The notes beneath the pieces were generated by a model. That model ran no database searches, was not told the origin of the DNA, and worked only from the letters and a program-made list of their open reading frames with translations. Of a stretch of 64,000 nucleotides of DNA, positions 45,841 through 55,755 are shown one piece after another. A program made the position numbers and the translations under genes. Position 1 is the stretch's first letter, and each line of letters begins with the position of its first letter. Source of the DNA: Toxotes chatareus (lineage: Eukaryota > Chordata > Actinopteri > Toxotidae); assembly GCA_016801885.1 (NCBI GenBank), contig CM028891.1:11825517-11889516 (forward strand), in the 5' to 3' direction.

Positions 45841-47189
45841 TAAGATACGGGTACATCATGGCATGTTTCATAACATTTACCAATTACTTTACTTGGTAAT
45901 AAAGCATTTTTTATACTACTGCTACTTACAGCTGTGAAAACAATAGAAATTTAGATATAAATTTTTAGCATCTCTGTTTAATCATATGTGTCTCCTCTCT
46001 GCTGTACTCGTGTTGTTATTGTGTGTGTTGTGTTAGACACTCCCAAACCAGACCCAAGTGATCCAGATTTCTTTTTATGGATGTATTCCTGGGGAAATGG
46101 GCCAAATGTAGTTAGTTTTGGGGGGGAATTAATTTGTTCATTCAAATTTGTTGATTGGCATATTTATATTACCAAACTATTAACTGAGTTGTTAACATGG
46201 GAATCTTTCCCATCCCTACAATCCATCCCATACGACATATACATGGCCCTGCTGGCAGAGGCCATGAACCACTCACGATTACCGAGTAAAGAATTCTTAA
46301 AATGACTTCTGCTCTCACAACTGACTTCCAAACTAGTTGTAATGTCAAAATCATGCTGTACCTACACACCAAATTCAGCAAATAAATGTGAAAACAGCCA
46401 TTTGTCACACTCTACACATACATCATTCTGCACAGTGAGTATCAAACATTCAAGTGAAGAAACTGTAAGCATTTTTGAGTGGAGAGTGACTTTAAGTCTT
46501 TTTTTCCCCCCCCACTGCACTGTAAAATGTGCTGAGCGACATAAATAAAACACTCAGGAAAATAAAAACACTCAGGCAGCTAAATAGCTTCAGATGCCTT
46601 TTTGTGCCTGATTGCTGCTTGGTCAACCTTACACCACTGCTCTTCAGTTGTTTCTATTTTTCTAGAAAAGCAATGACCTGCACTACTGCCTGCCAGAGTC
46701 TCTGGAAGGAAATTTCTGCATTATCCATTTGTTAAATTGAATGAAAGAAGCGAAGAGAGAACTGCGCCCGAAGAGTACGAAGCAATTAAAAGAATCAAAC
46801 CTGATTCCCAACATCTGTCCAGTCACATTAGAACATTTCCGGGTTCCTCAATCGCCAAACAGAATAAGATTAAGGGATTGTACTCATTGAGCCAAGCTCA
46901 GTGTTCACTTTGAAATGAATGAAGACTCAACAGGTAATTACTCCACCTGGAATTGACACTAGACATTGATTTTTTTTTTCCTACTTGCCAGACTGAAGTA
47001 AGATAATTGAGTTTACCCTGATTTTTTTTTGTTTGGGGAACATTGATCACTGGGGACATTTTAGAGTACAAAACAAGATGTTCATTCTGAGGCAGCTGTG
47101 ACAAAACTATCAATATCTAAAATTAATATTCATATGAAAATAGACTAAATTATGCATTTTTACTATATGTATGGATTTTATACTCCTCC
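45841..47189. other. Non-coding stretch, nothing firm
   Basis: A plus-strand 105-codon frame (45988-46305) and overlapping opposite-strand frames have no recognisable domain. A C/T tract lies near 46499-46513. An imperfect tandem AAACACTCAGGAAAATA-type duplication lies at 46544-46576. T-runs near 46969-46980 and 47021-47030. Confidence 0.5.
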
Positions 47190-47310
47190 AGCATGTCCAG
47201 AGGTGGCAAGAGGGGGTAGAGTGACTAATTAATGACCTTGACATGCTAATCAAAATGTGGTGTAATTACTGTACTTATGCATTTACCTCATAATAACTTC
47301 ATTTTACAGT
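47190..47310. promoter_or_regulatory. Compact TAAT-rich element with NR5A/ERR-type half-site
   Basis: TAATTAAT at 47226-47233 runs directly into TGACCTTGA at 47233-47241. On the minus strand the latter reads TCAAGGTCA, the extended monomeric site bound by NR5A and ERR receptors. GCTAATCAAAATG and GTAATTACTG follow within 40 bases. The tight clustering is seen directly; enhancer function is inferred. Confidence 0.4.
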
Positions 47311-48399
47311 ATGTTACATACACAACCACTAAAAAAAGCAGAGTAGAAGTTATGCAGTGGTGGGAAAATGTAGTCATATAAACTCACAATATTTTTATGT
47401 ATTCGGTTCTTGCAAAGCACAAAAGCCTTGGGTTTTAGTTTCAGGTCAAGGTCCAATAAGTGTCCCACATCTACACTTCTTTTTGTATCTTGGGGTCACT
47501 TTGGTGCAGCGAAACCCGTCGAGACATGATGTAACGCCAAGGACAACCATGTCCTAAACCCAGTCCCTGCATCTAATAATATTTTCCAAGAAAGCTGTCA
47601 CACCTCTTTGCATTGCTCCACCTGCCTCAGAAATTTAGTCAATTACTTGTGACGGATAAGATATTTTTTATTTGGTTAATAAAAGAGTATATTTCACAGA
47701 CCACCAAGAACAGAACACTGGTCCTGAATGGGTCCTTTGATGTGGTTTTTATTTGCGATTTCTGATTTGCTTGATCTTTGCTCTCTTTTATAATGACAGG
47801 AAACAACCGCATTAAATTTAGACTCATGTAGGCTAAGAAATGATGAGAGCGACACCTTGTTATACCCAATTGATGCCCATGTGACACTAAATATACTAGA
47901 ATTAGAATAGATTAACTGTTGGTTCAGTAACAGTCGTAAACCACACAATCCCTCTTCTCAATGAGACTTTGGTGTAGTATCCATTTCAAAATAGATAACG
48001 ATCCCCTGCTGTTTGTTTGTATTTTAGTGCAGTCCTATATACCTAAGAGATAGTGTTTTCTCTCAAACTCCAAAATTAGATCAAAACAATATAAAACACA
48101 CAATCCCAGAGCCAGTGGTCCAGAAATGCAATAACATGTTTTTTCTCATTCCAGCATTAATGAAGTTCATTCGTAACAGTTTAGTCTAATTCGTACAAAT
48201 TGAAAGATGGGCTCCGCATTAGCAGCAGTGAACAAGTACAATGACAACTTCATTACCATAAGTAGAACTGTGCATCATAAAAATCATATTAAAAATTGCT
48301 CCCCAAATTGCCATATTAGTTTCTTTATGGGGTAATTTCTACACTACATGCAGTAATAGAATATTTTCTTTACCCTCCAGTGCATATTAAACTCACTTA
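47311..48399. other. Non-coding stretch, nothing recognised
   Basis: AT-leaning, with short frames on both strands that lack domains. Confidence 0.55.
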
Positions 48400-49020
48400 T
48401 CTTCCCCTATAAACTCTAGGCATTGTGGATTTAATGGTGAAATAAGGAAAGTTGCCTCTTTTCTTCCCAGGCAAATATATTTACAATACAAAATTGACAC
48501 TGGGAAATGCTTTAAAGAGAAAAATGGCCATTTCGGAGATTATCACAACATAGTATGTTGTTTCTTATTAGAAAGAGCATTTTCGATGAATAGAACATTT
48601 ACACTAAGTAAAATAGTTTCCACACAATGGATAAAGAGGGCGTATATCACGCAGCTCCATGGCTTAAAGGACAGGCTGGGTTTGGATGGATGAGGCAAGG
48701 AGTCAAAGAACGCCAATAAATGAGCGATAAATGATTCAACTCTGATTAGAAATATTGCTATTTTTCAGCGCTGTCAGTGGAATAAAGGCATCAGCACAAT
48801 GGACTAGTTACTGCCTTTTTCATAATTGAGACTAGACCTTCTAGCTGTGCCCCACAGCTTATCATTAATCAAGCTGAATGAAGCAGAGGCAATGTGACAG
48901 CTTTGGACGGCATTAGATGGGGAAGGCGTTTTTTCAGGTAGTAAGGCGAACCTGAGAGTCATTCATCCACAGCTCAAGTACTTAATTGTTTCCGATAGAT
49001 AAAAAACCGTATCTCGTAAC
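48400..49020. promoter_or_regulatory. Strong-looking candidate conserved-type non-coding block
   Basis: About 620 repeat-free bases without an open frame over 60 codons. Words include GGATTTAATGG, GGCCATTTCGG, GGCGTATATCACGC, CAATAAATGAGCGATAAATG (CDX/HOX-like ATAAATG twice), CATAATTGAG, TTATCATTAATCAAGC and ACTTAATTG. Sustained mixed composition over this length is unusual for the window and resembles deeply conserved enhancers. Confidence 0.4.
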
Positions 49021-49379
49021 TGTACTTTCCTCGTGAATGCTACTTTATGTTTTCTTTACATTTATGCAGTTTAAAGGTCCACTATTGGAAATAGTGGAAA
49101 TGTATTGCTCACTACCAATTGGTACCATCAACATTAGCCATCAAATCCCTGCTGCTATCAACTAAAGACTGCTGAGCGTCCTGAAACATTTACATTTCAT
49201 CTCACCAGAAAGAGGCAGCTGAAAATCAGCGCTTCATTTAGGAGGAAATCCTTCAGTTCTAATTAGAAAAACACCCCTAAATATTAGTTTTAGTCTAAGT
49301 TTTAAACCCGTGAGGTAATAGAAACCCAGTAAATCTACAAGTTGACAGTGATAGGCTATCCTAAATGGTTTGTCACTCA
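49021..49379. other. Non-coding linker
   Basis: Contains the small hairpin CCACTATT-GGA-AATAGTGG at 49079-49097. Otherwise AT-leaning with nothing recognised. Confidence 0.5.
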
Positions 49380-49660
49380 GAAATCAATAGGCTGGCAGAG
49401 TCGCAAAGCCCATTATTGTTGAGAAGGATGTTCATTAATTATGTCATTTAATTGGATTTAGGCAGGTGCACAATGAACACCTCAGCCAGGGTGGTCAATG
49501 GTGGGAAAGGCCTGAGCGTCACTCCTCTCTTTTTCTATTAGGAAACCAGCATGTCCCCTGTCTCCTGGAATTGCTGTGCTCTTTATTGATTAATGACCCT
49601 AATTTATTACCGAGAAGAAGGCTGTAAGTTGTGCTAAATGTACTATTAATCAACTTTTCA
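49380..49660. promoter_or_regulatory. Candidate conserved-type block with PBX-HOX site
   Basis: TGATTAATGA at 49587-49596 matches the bipartite PBX-HOX consensus TGATNNATNN. Nearby are TTCATTAATTATGTC, TTTAATTGG, CCTAATTTATTACC and CTATTAATCAAC, plus an E-box-like CAGGTG near 49463. Repeat-free. Enhancer function is inferred, with PBX/HOX the leading hypothesis. Confidence 0.4.
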
Positions 49661-50130
49661 GCATCAAGTTATGAGGATCTGTGTTGAAAATGCCACTAGG
49701 AACGCAGGAGACCAAGTGGCTGTTTTCCCTCGGCTCCTGTAGCCAGAAGTCCAAGGTGCTGATTTTAACAGGAGTTAAGAGTCTTTCATTTGCTCTAATA
49801 CCTCCTGTCCTATATGACAAATGTCTCTGCGAGAAACTGAACATAATTCGTTTTGATGGAGCGACCGCCATGTTCTTGCCACAATTCACAGTCAAGCCAA
49901 CTAGAATAATGAAACACCCGTCCACACCCTTGAAGACCATCTATTCATTTCAGAACAGGAGCGGAAAAATGCCTGCAGCTCCAAATATATCACAGATAAA
50001 TCAACAATATTATATTAAGCTGAAAACAGATGAGAGGTTAAAGAACTGGAGGCAAGGCTACAATGAATTTCAACTCTCACAAGTCACAAGGCTGTTATTT
50101 CCCATTGAATGGAGACATTTATGACACTTT
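49661..50130. other. Repeat-free block with chance 147-codon frame
   Basis: A plus-strand frame is open over 49681-50124, but the peptide resembles no family I know and no splice pair brackets it. The block adjoins the PBX-HOX element and keeps the same balanced, repeat-free character, so it may be part of one larger conserved region. Confidence 0.28.
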
Positions 50131-50999
50131 AAATCCAGCTTTGTAGAAACTGCAATTGATCATAATTTCTGAATGCATTGCCTAACATCCAACAACTGGT
50201 AGTTACTCCAAATGCATTTGAACCCTTCAGAAGTTTTTTTTTTTTTCCTGCAGGTGTGTTATGATGTATTAAAATGTCAGGAGCAGGATTTTACAATTAA
50301 CCTCTTGAGCAGATGGAAATGATCAGGAAGTGCAACCAAAAGTCTCCTAATTTAACTGTACACCTTTCCTTTTCCTTTACATTTCCTCTACTACATTTTA
50401 TTTTAAATGACAAACTTTGAATGTACCTTTGCCCGGTTAGACCTGCGATCCTTCCCTGCCTCTCTGATGTAGTGTAACAGCCGCAATCGTTCTGAGGACC
50501 CAGACTGATTTTTGAGGCAAAAACTCATTTGACTGTTGAAACTCAAAAGTCATGAGAGTGTGAAATCAGTTACCAGTCATTTCAAGTTTTACATCTACAG
50601 TTGCTTTGAGAGTTGTTCACTTGCATAAATATTCATTGGACTGTCCTAGACTGTTGAAGTAAAACACATACATTTTTTATGAGTGACCATTTCTACTACA
50701 AACCGAGAAGCTAATATTAGTCATGTTAAAATGCTGCAGTGATGAGGTGTGTTACATACTCCGTGTGGAGAGCAGCTGGGCTGATTTTGCACTTTGCAGA
50801 GAAAATGCTGTTGTGTTTTGGTGCTCAGTAGTGATTTGTTTTTGTCTGCTGGGTGTCGCTATATGGCAGTGCTCATTTTCATATCATTGTGCCTATAGTT
50901 ATTTTGGTCCATAGCACATGATTTGCATTCATTTTGCAAGTCGTAGAAGTGAGTGTAACGAAATACACAGAAGTAGTCCCTCCTACAGCTGTCTGTAGA
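50131..50999. other. Non-coding stretch, nothing firm
   Basis: T-run at about 50235-50246, then mixed sequence. No feature was recognised. Confidence 0.55.
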
Positions 51000-51262
51000 G
51001 CTTAAATGATTAGTCGATTAATTGGCTAATCGAATGTCAGAAAATTAATCAGCAACTAGTCTGAAAATAAATTAATCACCTCTGTGTTTTTTAAAAGCAA
51101 AATCCTGCTGGTTCCACCTATTAATTTCTTTTCCCTGTGTTTTAACAATGTAAACTGAATGTCTTTTTTTTTTTTTGACATTTCACAGATGAAACAAATC
51201 AATTGAGAAAATAACTGGCCAATTAATTGATTATGAAAATAATCAATATAGTTGCTGCCTTA
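51000..51262 (+). mobile_element. MITE-like element, copy 4 (most complete)
   Basis: Left end: GATTAGTCGATTAATTGGCT then GTCAGAAAATTAATCAGCAA. Right end: GGCCAATTAATTGATTATGA then AATAATCAATATAGTTGCTG, which is roughly the inverse of the left end, giving terminal inverted repeats around a non-coding core of about 140 bases with an internal T-run. The small size, inverted ends and lack of coding capacity fit a non-autonomous DNA transposon of a widespread teleost family. Confidence 0.65.
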
Positions 51263-51573
51263 ACACTGAGGAAAGTAACACACCTCAAAGACTGTCTGCA
51301 GGTTGATCCTGCCATCAATTACGTCTCTAGAGGTAAAGCAAAAGGTTAAAGGTAATTGTAAACATGCTGCTATCTAGTTAAGATCGGGATGTATATTCCC
51401 CGAGGGCAGGCCCTGGTGTCACAGACAGAAACAAGGTCAGAGGAAGCGTGGTAGCAGTCAGAAATCACAGGGGAAATGTAAACCGCATTCCCCAAAATGG
51501 CTCTATAGTACAGCATGACAGGAAACAAGCTGATCTCTGGTGATGTATCCTTCAATGATGTGGAATTATCTGA
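51263..51573. other. Non-coding linker, nothing recognised
   Basis: Mixed sequence between copy 4 and a long T-run. Confidence 0.55.
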
Positions 51574-51598
51574 TTTTTTTTTTTTTTTTTTTTTTTTT
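51574..51598. repeat. Poly(T) tract
   Basis: About 25 T residues; length likely variable. Confidence 0.9.
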
Positions 51599-51639
51599 GA
51601 AAGGACAGTAACCTTCAAGTTTATTTTTAATTTCCCATG

Positions 51640-51990
51640 CAGCACTCACGTTCACAGCACTGGCAGGTGTGCCTGACTCTGAGGCTGCTTGCAGCATGCA
51701 TGGCTGAGCTGCGAAAAAGGCAATGTCCCATGATGATCGGGGACAATCCACTGGTTTGTCAAAACCTGGCAGAATCCCTGGTTCCAGCAATAGCACCTTG
51801 TTAGATTGAGGTGCTCAATCAGCAGAGTGCTGGAGTGCCCGGCCAGGTTGAGAGTGGTGATTACCGGGGCACGGCTGTCCAAAGCTGGTGAAATGCTCCA
51901 CCTCTCCACAGGAGGCCCTCTGACATTCAAGCCTGCATTTTCTGAATCAGTCTTGAGTGATTAGGGCAGCGACAGGCAAAAGGACAGATC
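51640..51990. promoter_or_regulatory. Candidate conserved-type non-coding block
   Basis: GC-balanced and repeat-free, with GTTAGATTGAGGTGC, GGTGATTACCGG and GAGTGATTAGGGC words. Minus-strand frames (76-92 codons) across it lack domains. Function inferred. Confidence 0.28.
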
Positions 51991-53813
51991 AAACAATTAT
52001 TCCTCCTCTCCCTCCTCTCTATCCTTTTGACATGTGGCAGGGCAGGAAGAGTGCAGCTCAGAATTTCTACCATTTTTTTAATCAGTGATAATCAAAAAGA
52101 ATATTGAAGCAGTTTTGTCAGGTTTTTTTTTATTTAATTCAAAAACTGGCTTTTTTTTCTTAGGAAAAAAAAGAAAGCACCTGCTTTTCTAGATTCTTTT
52201 TTAAAAAGATAAAAACACGTCTTTGGAAGTAAAACTTTAAATTAAAATGTGAATAAAACAAATTGGGAAAATGTATTTCTTATACCTGAGCAGCACTGTG
52301 AAGTGTAAGTACTGCTTTAAAACTGTTACGCAAAAGCAATATGCTACTAATCCCTTTGTATGAAAGCTAAGTAAGCTCATTTAGGGCTGAGTATTAAAAC
52401 CAGGAATGTAAGTCAGTGATGCAGTTGTTATTCCTGTTTTTATAACCTGCAGATTCCCAAACTAAATTAACAATGTGACTGTACAGATCAGAAAAACAAA
52501 AAAAAAAACAGCACTTCTAACAGGTCATGCTTCCCTCAGTATTCAGAATGATATTCACATAATATTTAACTGCACTGTTGCCTCTTTTGTTGTTTGGTGC
52601 TGTGCCTGCGCCTGAGCTGCAGGAACATACAGCAGTAAAAATTAGTCAGCGTGAACAGGGGAGAGGGAGTACAGTATGTGTCGGAGCACAAGAGGGCAGT
52701 GTAAAATCCCTCTGACAGTCATCCATCCGACTAACTTGCCTCCCACCTGAAACAACAGCCATAAAACCTGTTGTAGGCTGCCAATCTCCAGTGGCTGTTT
52801 TCTTCCATGAAGCACAGGCCTGAGATCTGATTACAGAGGGAAAAGTGGACCACAGTCTGCTGCGAGAGACGGGGTGACAGTCTTGTATAACCGTTCAGCA
52901 GGGACTCCACTTTGATCTTGGAGGAATGGAATCTGCGTGAATGTGTTTTCAGGCATAACAACAAACACTATTGGCAAATTATTAAAAAGACTAAAGAGAA
53001 GCAGATATCCTCATGTTGCCTCTGCTATGCTGACATCATTCTTTGACACGATTAGTAAGGAGAAGATTATGGGTAATGAGTTGAAAAATGTAAAATTCAG
53101 GGAATGTTCATAGCATAGTTTCTGTGAATGATTTTTGGTCTCTGTGGAGAGCTGAAACGTGAAATACAGTGCACCGTGACACCATTGAAAATAACTTAAA
53201 CATTGATATTATCTTCATTCAGAGCTTGAAAATGCTGCAGAAGCCAAATGCTAAATGACTAACAGCAAAGCACTTGGGCGAACTAATCCTGGGAGGAAAT
53301 TATATACTCTATAGGTCTGATCACTTTTGATAAAGAGGAGACTATAATCCATGGAGTTTCAGAAGCTATGAAATGTCACATGAAGATCGTCATCAGCAAA
53401 AACATACTAAATTGTAGCCCTACCAGCAACTAAAGCAGAAGGCAAGAAGCATTCAAATAAATGTGCATATACTCTTTTTATATTTTTAGGTAGCATACAC
53501 TGCGTCCTGTACGCGACTGTGTGTGTTTGTGTGAGAGAGAGAGAGATTGTAGCTCTATTCCAAAGTGTAGCCTTGAAAAGTGGCCTGGCGCTTCAAAGGC
53601 TGAGGGATTAGAGTTTTTTTTTTTTATCCCATAATTAATATGACTGAGGAGAGAGCGACAGCACCTGAAAACTGGACAGAACAGCCAGTATCCTGCTGTG
53701 GCCAGAGAGCACCCCACTACCCACAATGCACCACAGGCCGACTCCATCAAAGACACAATACCATGTTCACCCCATGTCTTCATTGAATAGGCTTAAGGCT
53801 ATCTTTCTTTCTC
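51991..53813. other. Non-coding, AT-rich then mixed, with GA repeat and CTCF-like site
   Basis: 52080-52260 is A/T-homopolymer-rich. A CTCF-like match lies at 52686-52699. A short (GA)n lies at 53532-53546. Minus-strand frame 53478-53783 (101 codons) has no recognised domain. Confidence 0.5.
52686..52699 (+). promoter_or_regulatory. Weak CTCF-like motif
   Basis: GCACAAGAGGGCAG keeps the AGRKGGC core exactly (AGAGGGC) but matches only three of five in the CCASY part. Confidence 0.2.
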
Positions 53814-53834
53814 TTTTTTTTTTTTTTTTTTTTT
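53814..53834. repeat. Poly(T) tract
   Basis: About 21 T residues following a TTTCTTTCTC stretch. Confidence 0.85.
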
Positions 53835-55018
53835 GGCTTACAATGAATTCAACTGTCTGGTTCGAAGACCAAAACAAGTAAATACAACACACATGTATTT
53901 GTCCAAATTACAGTCAGAGGCTTCGCTGTCCTGTTGCTGCTTAAAATATATTCGGGGGAAATTCCTCACATGTTTTTTGGCCTTTAACCCTTCTGGGTCA
54001 TTTTCATTTCCCACCAAGTGGCAAATGAGAAGGTCTTTTGAAGCCTGATGGGCTGCTTTTTCGGTTTCTCGAGATAAAATCTGCTCCCAAAACTAACTCA
54101 AAAACCAGTCTTTTATTTTATAACTACGTGGCACGCAAAGACAAATCTATGCATCGACACTATTTAAAAATACATTTTATAATTAGAAGAACAATTCTTT
54201 AAATTGAAAAACCCCATTCTCGGGTTCTGAACAAACAGTGTCCCTCTCGTCTTTTTATGACACATGCTTTACTGTATATTCTGAATCTGACATTTTCTCC
54301 TCTAGTTATCTCATGGCAGAATACAGGTGAAAGGTTACATTGCTTTCAGAGGGAATGCTGATTTGAAATTGCCAGCAGTTGTTTTGGAGAATTCCCTGGT
54401 TGCTTTGAAGTCTGCACCCCACTGAGTGTCCTAACTTTGACACAGAGAGCCATGGCTGCAGCTATTTATACATCTTGTGGGAGAATAGGTTTCCCCCACG
54501 TAACAGATTTTTTTTTTACCCCCTTTTTTTCTGTGAGGCTATCCCTAGAATTCAGCCATGCCACAGAAATGTGTGTAGGAGTCGGTATGATAATCGAAAG
54601 ACGGACAAAACAGTCTAGTTTTAAGGGATTCATACATGCTGTTGTTTTATGTTGTTATTTTTCGCCGTTGTTGAGTATTGTAGGTGCAACCTTACAGACT
54701 TTCATATAGCAAAGTACCAGGGTCACAGTCAGAGAGTCCAAACCAATGCATCTCTTACAATTCTCACAGTCTATTGATTCTCCCTCTGAAATTTATGTTG
54801 CTTTTCAGTGGGACCCCCTACTGTGGCCCTCGCTGCCTCCCCCACAGGAGGGTCACGGTGACACAAGAGTGTTGGGCCAGATGCCGAGTGATCCCCTCCG
54901 ATGCACCTCAGCTTCCAAAAACCACATCCAACGCCACTATAGGACAATCAGCCTAGACCCCATTCAAATACAACACGGCAAACCTGAATCGCCAGCATTG
55001 CCCGCTCTCCTGCTTGCA
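53835..55018. other. Non-coding stretch, nothing firm
   Basis: Includes a GC-richer segment (about 54800-54960) with an acceptor-like TTGCTTTTCAG ending at 54808 and overlapping frames in two phases (54684-55036). No donor or domain was recognised, so it is left unassigned. Confidence 0.45.
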
Positions 55019-55160
55019 TTTTTTTTTTTTTTTTAATTCTATCAACAACAGCAAGTGTAAATCTCCGGAGCAAATGCCCAGAGGGGAAAAAAAAAATCGA
55101 AGAAGAACAGGGGACGATGAAGGGGGGGGGGGGGGGGCAGAAAGAAAGAAAGAAAAAAAT
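55019..55160. repeat. Homopolymer cluster: T16, A-run, G16, (GAAA)n
   Basis: T-run at 55019-55034, A-run at about 55086-55096, G16 at 55122-55137, then AAAGAAAGAAAGAAA. Dense homopolymers make this segment structurally odd and sequencing-unreliable. Frames over it are artefacts. Confidence 0.85.
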
Positions 55161-55617
55161 ACACAAGTGGAGAACAAAACAACCCAGCTGGTCCACCTTT
55201 GCCACTGGAAGCCAGTGAAGTCACCCTGTGTTTTTGTGAGGGTGCGTGTGAACAAAATGGTCTTTGAAGTTGGGTTACAGCACTGTACTGTGGCATCACT
55301 ACGGCCACTACTAAGCCCCTGCAAAAATGTGCTGGGTGATTATAGAAAATGCTATAGAATCCAGTCATAAATCAACTAAATTTTCATGCAAATGGCCTCC
55401 TCCATGGGGCATTTATGTAGTGTGTGTATAGCAGCATCAATAGCGCATAAAAGGCGCATTTTGGCAATCATTGAGACATCACACCCCAAATGCACACAGA
55501 ACCTTCAAGGTCAAACACTGCGAAATAATAAAACACTGACACACGGAGAGACTCACACACAAACACACAATTGGGAGGTACAACAAGACTGGAGAGTCGT
55601 TAAGGCTTTTATCTTCT
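55161..55617. other. Non-coding stretch, nothing firm
   Basis: GTGTGTGTATAG and CACACA words, an octamer ATGCAAAT near 55387-55394. Nothing else was recognised. Confidence 0.45.
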
Positions 55618-55755
55618 GCTTGAAGGAGAAAGATCCACCCGACATCCCAGAGGGTACTGATCAATCACGGCCTGACTGGTTCAAACTGTTTGTGCTGGAT
55701 TCCACATCTATCACCATCCGATGGAGCTCTGTGTCCGACTACAGCACAGCGCAGA
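55618..55755 (+). other. Segment encoding a fibronectin-III-like peptide (doubtful)
   Basis: Within a 146-codon frame, the reading KLFVLDSTSITIRWSSVSDY resembles the B-C strand region of a fibronectin type III repeat, where xSTSIxIxW is typical. Upstream PPDIPEGTDQ is also compatible with an inter-domain linker. Against coding: the acceptor upstream is weak, no consensus donor follows (the sequence runs into poly(A) at about 55760), and no complete domain is present. It could be a decayed exon or chance. Confidence 0.15.

Noticed and set aside
54808..54960. Exon after the acceptor-like TTGCTTTTCAG
   Set aside because: No consensus donor, competing open phases and no recognisable peptide.
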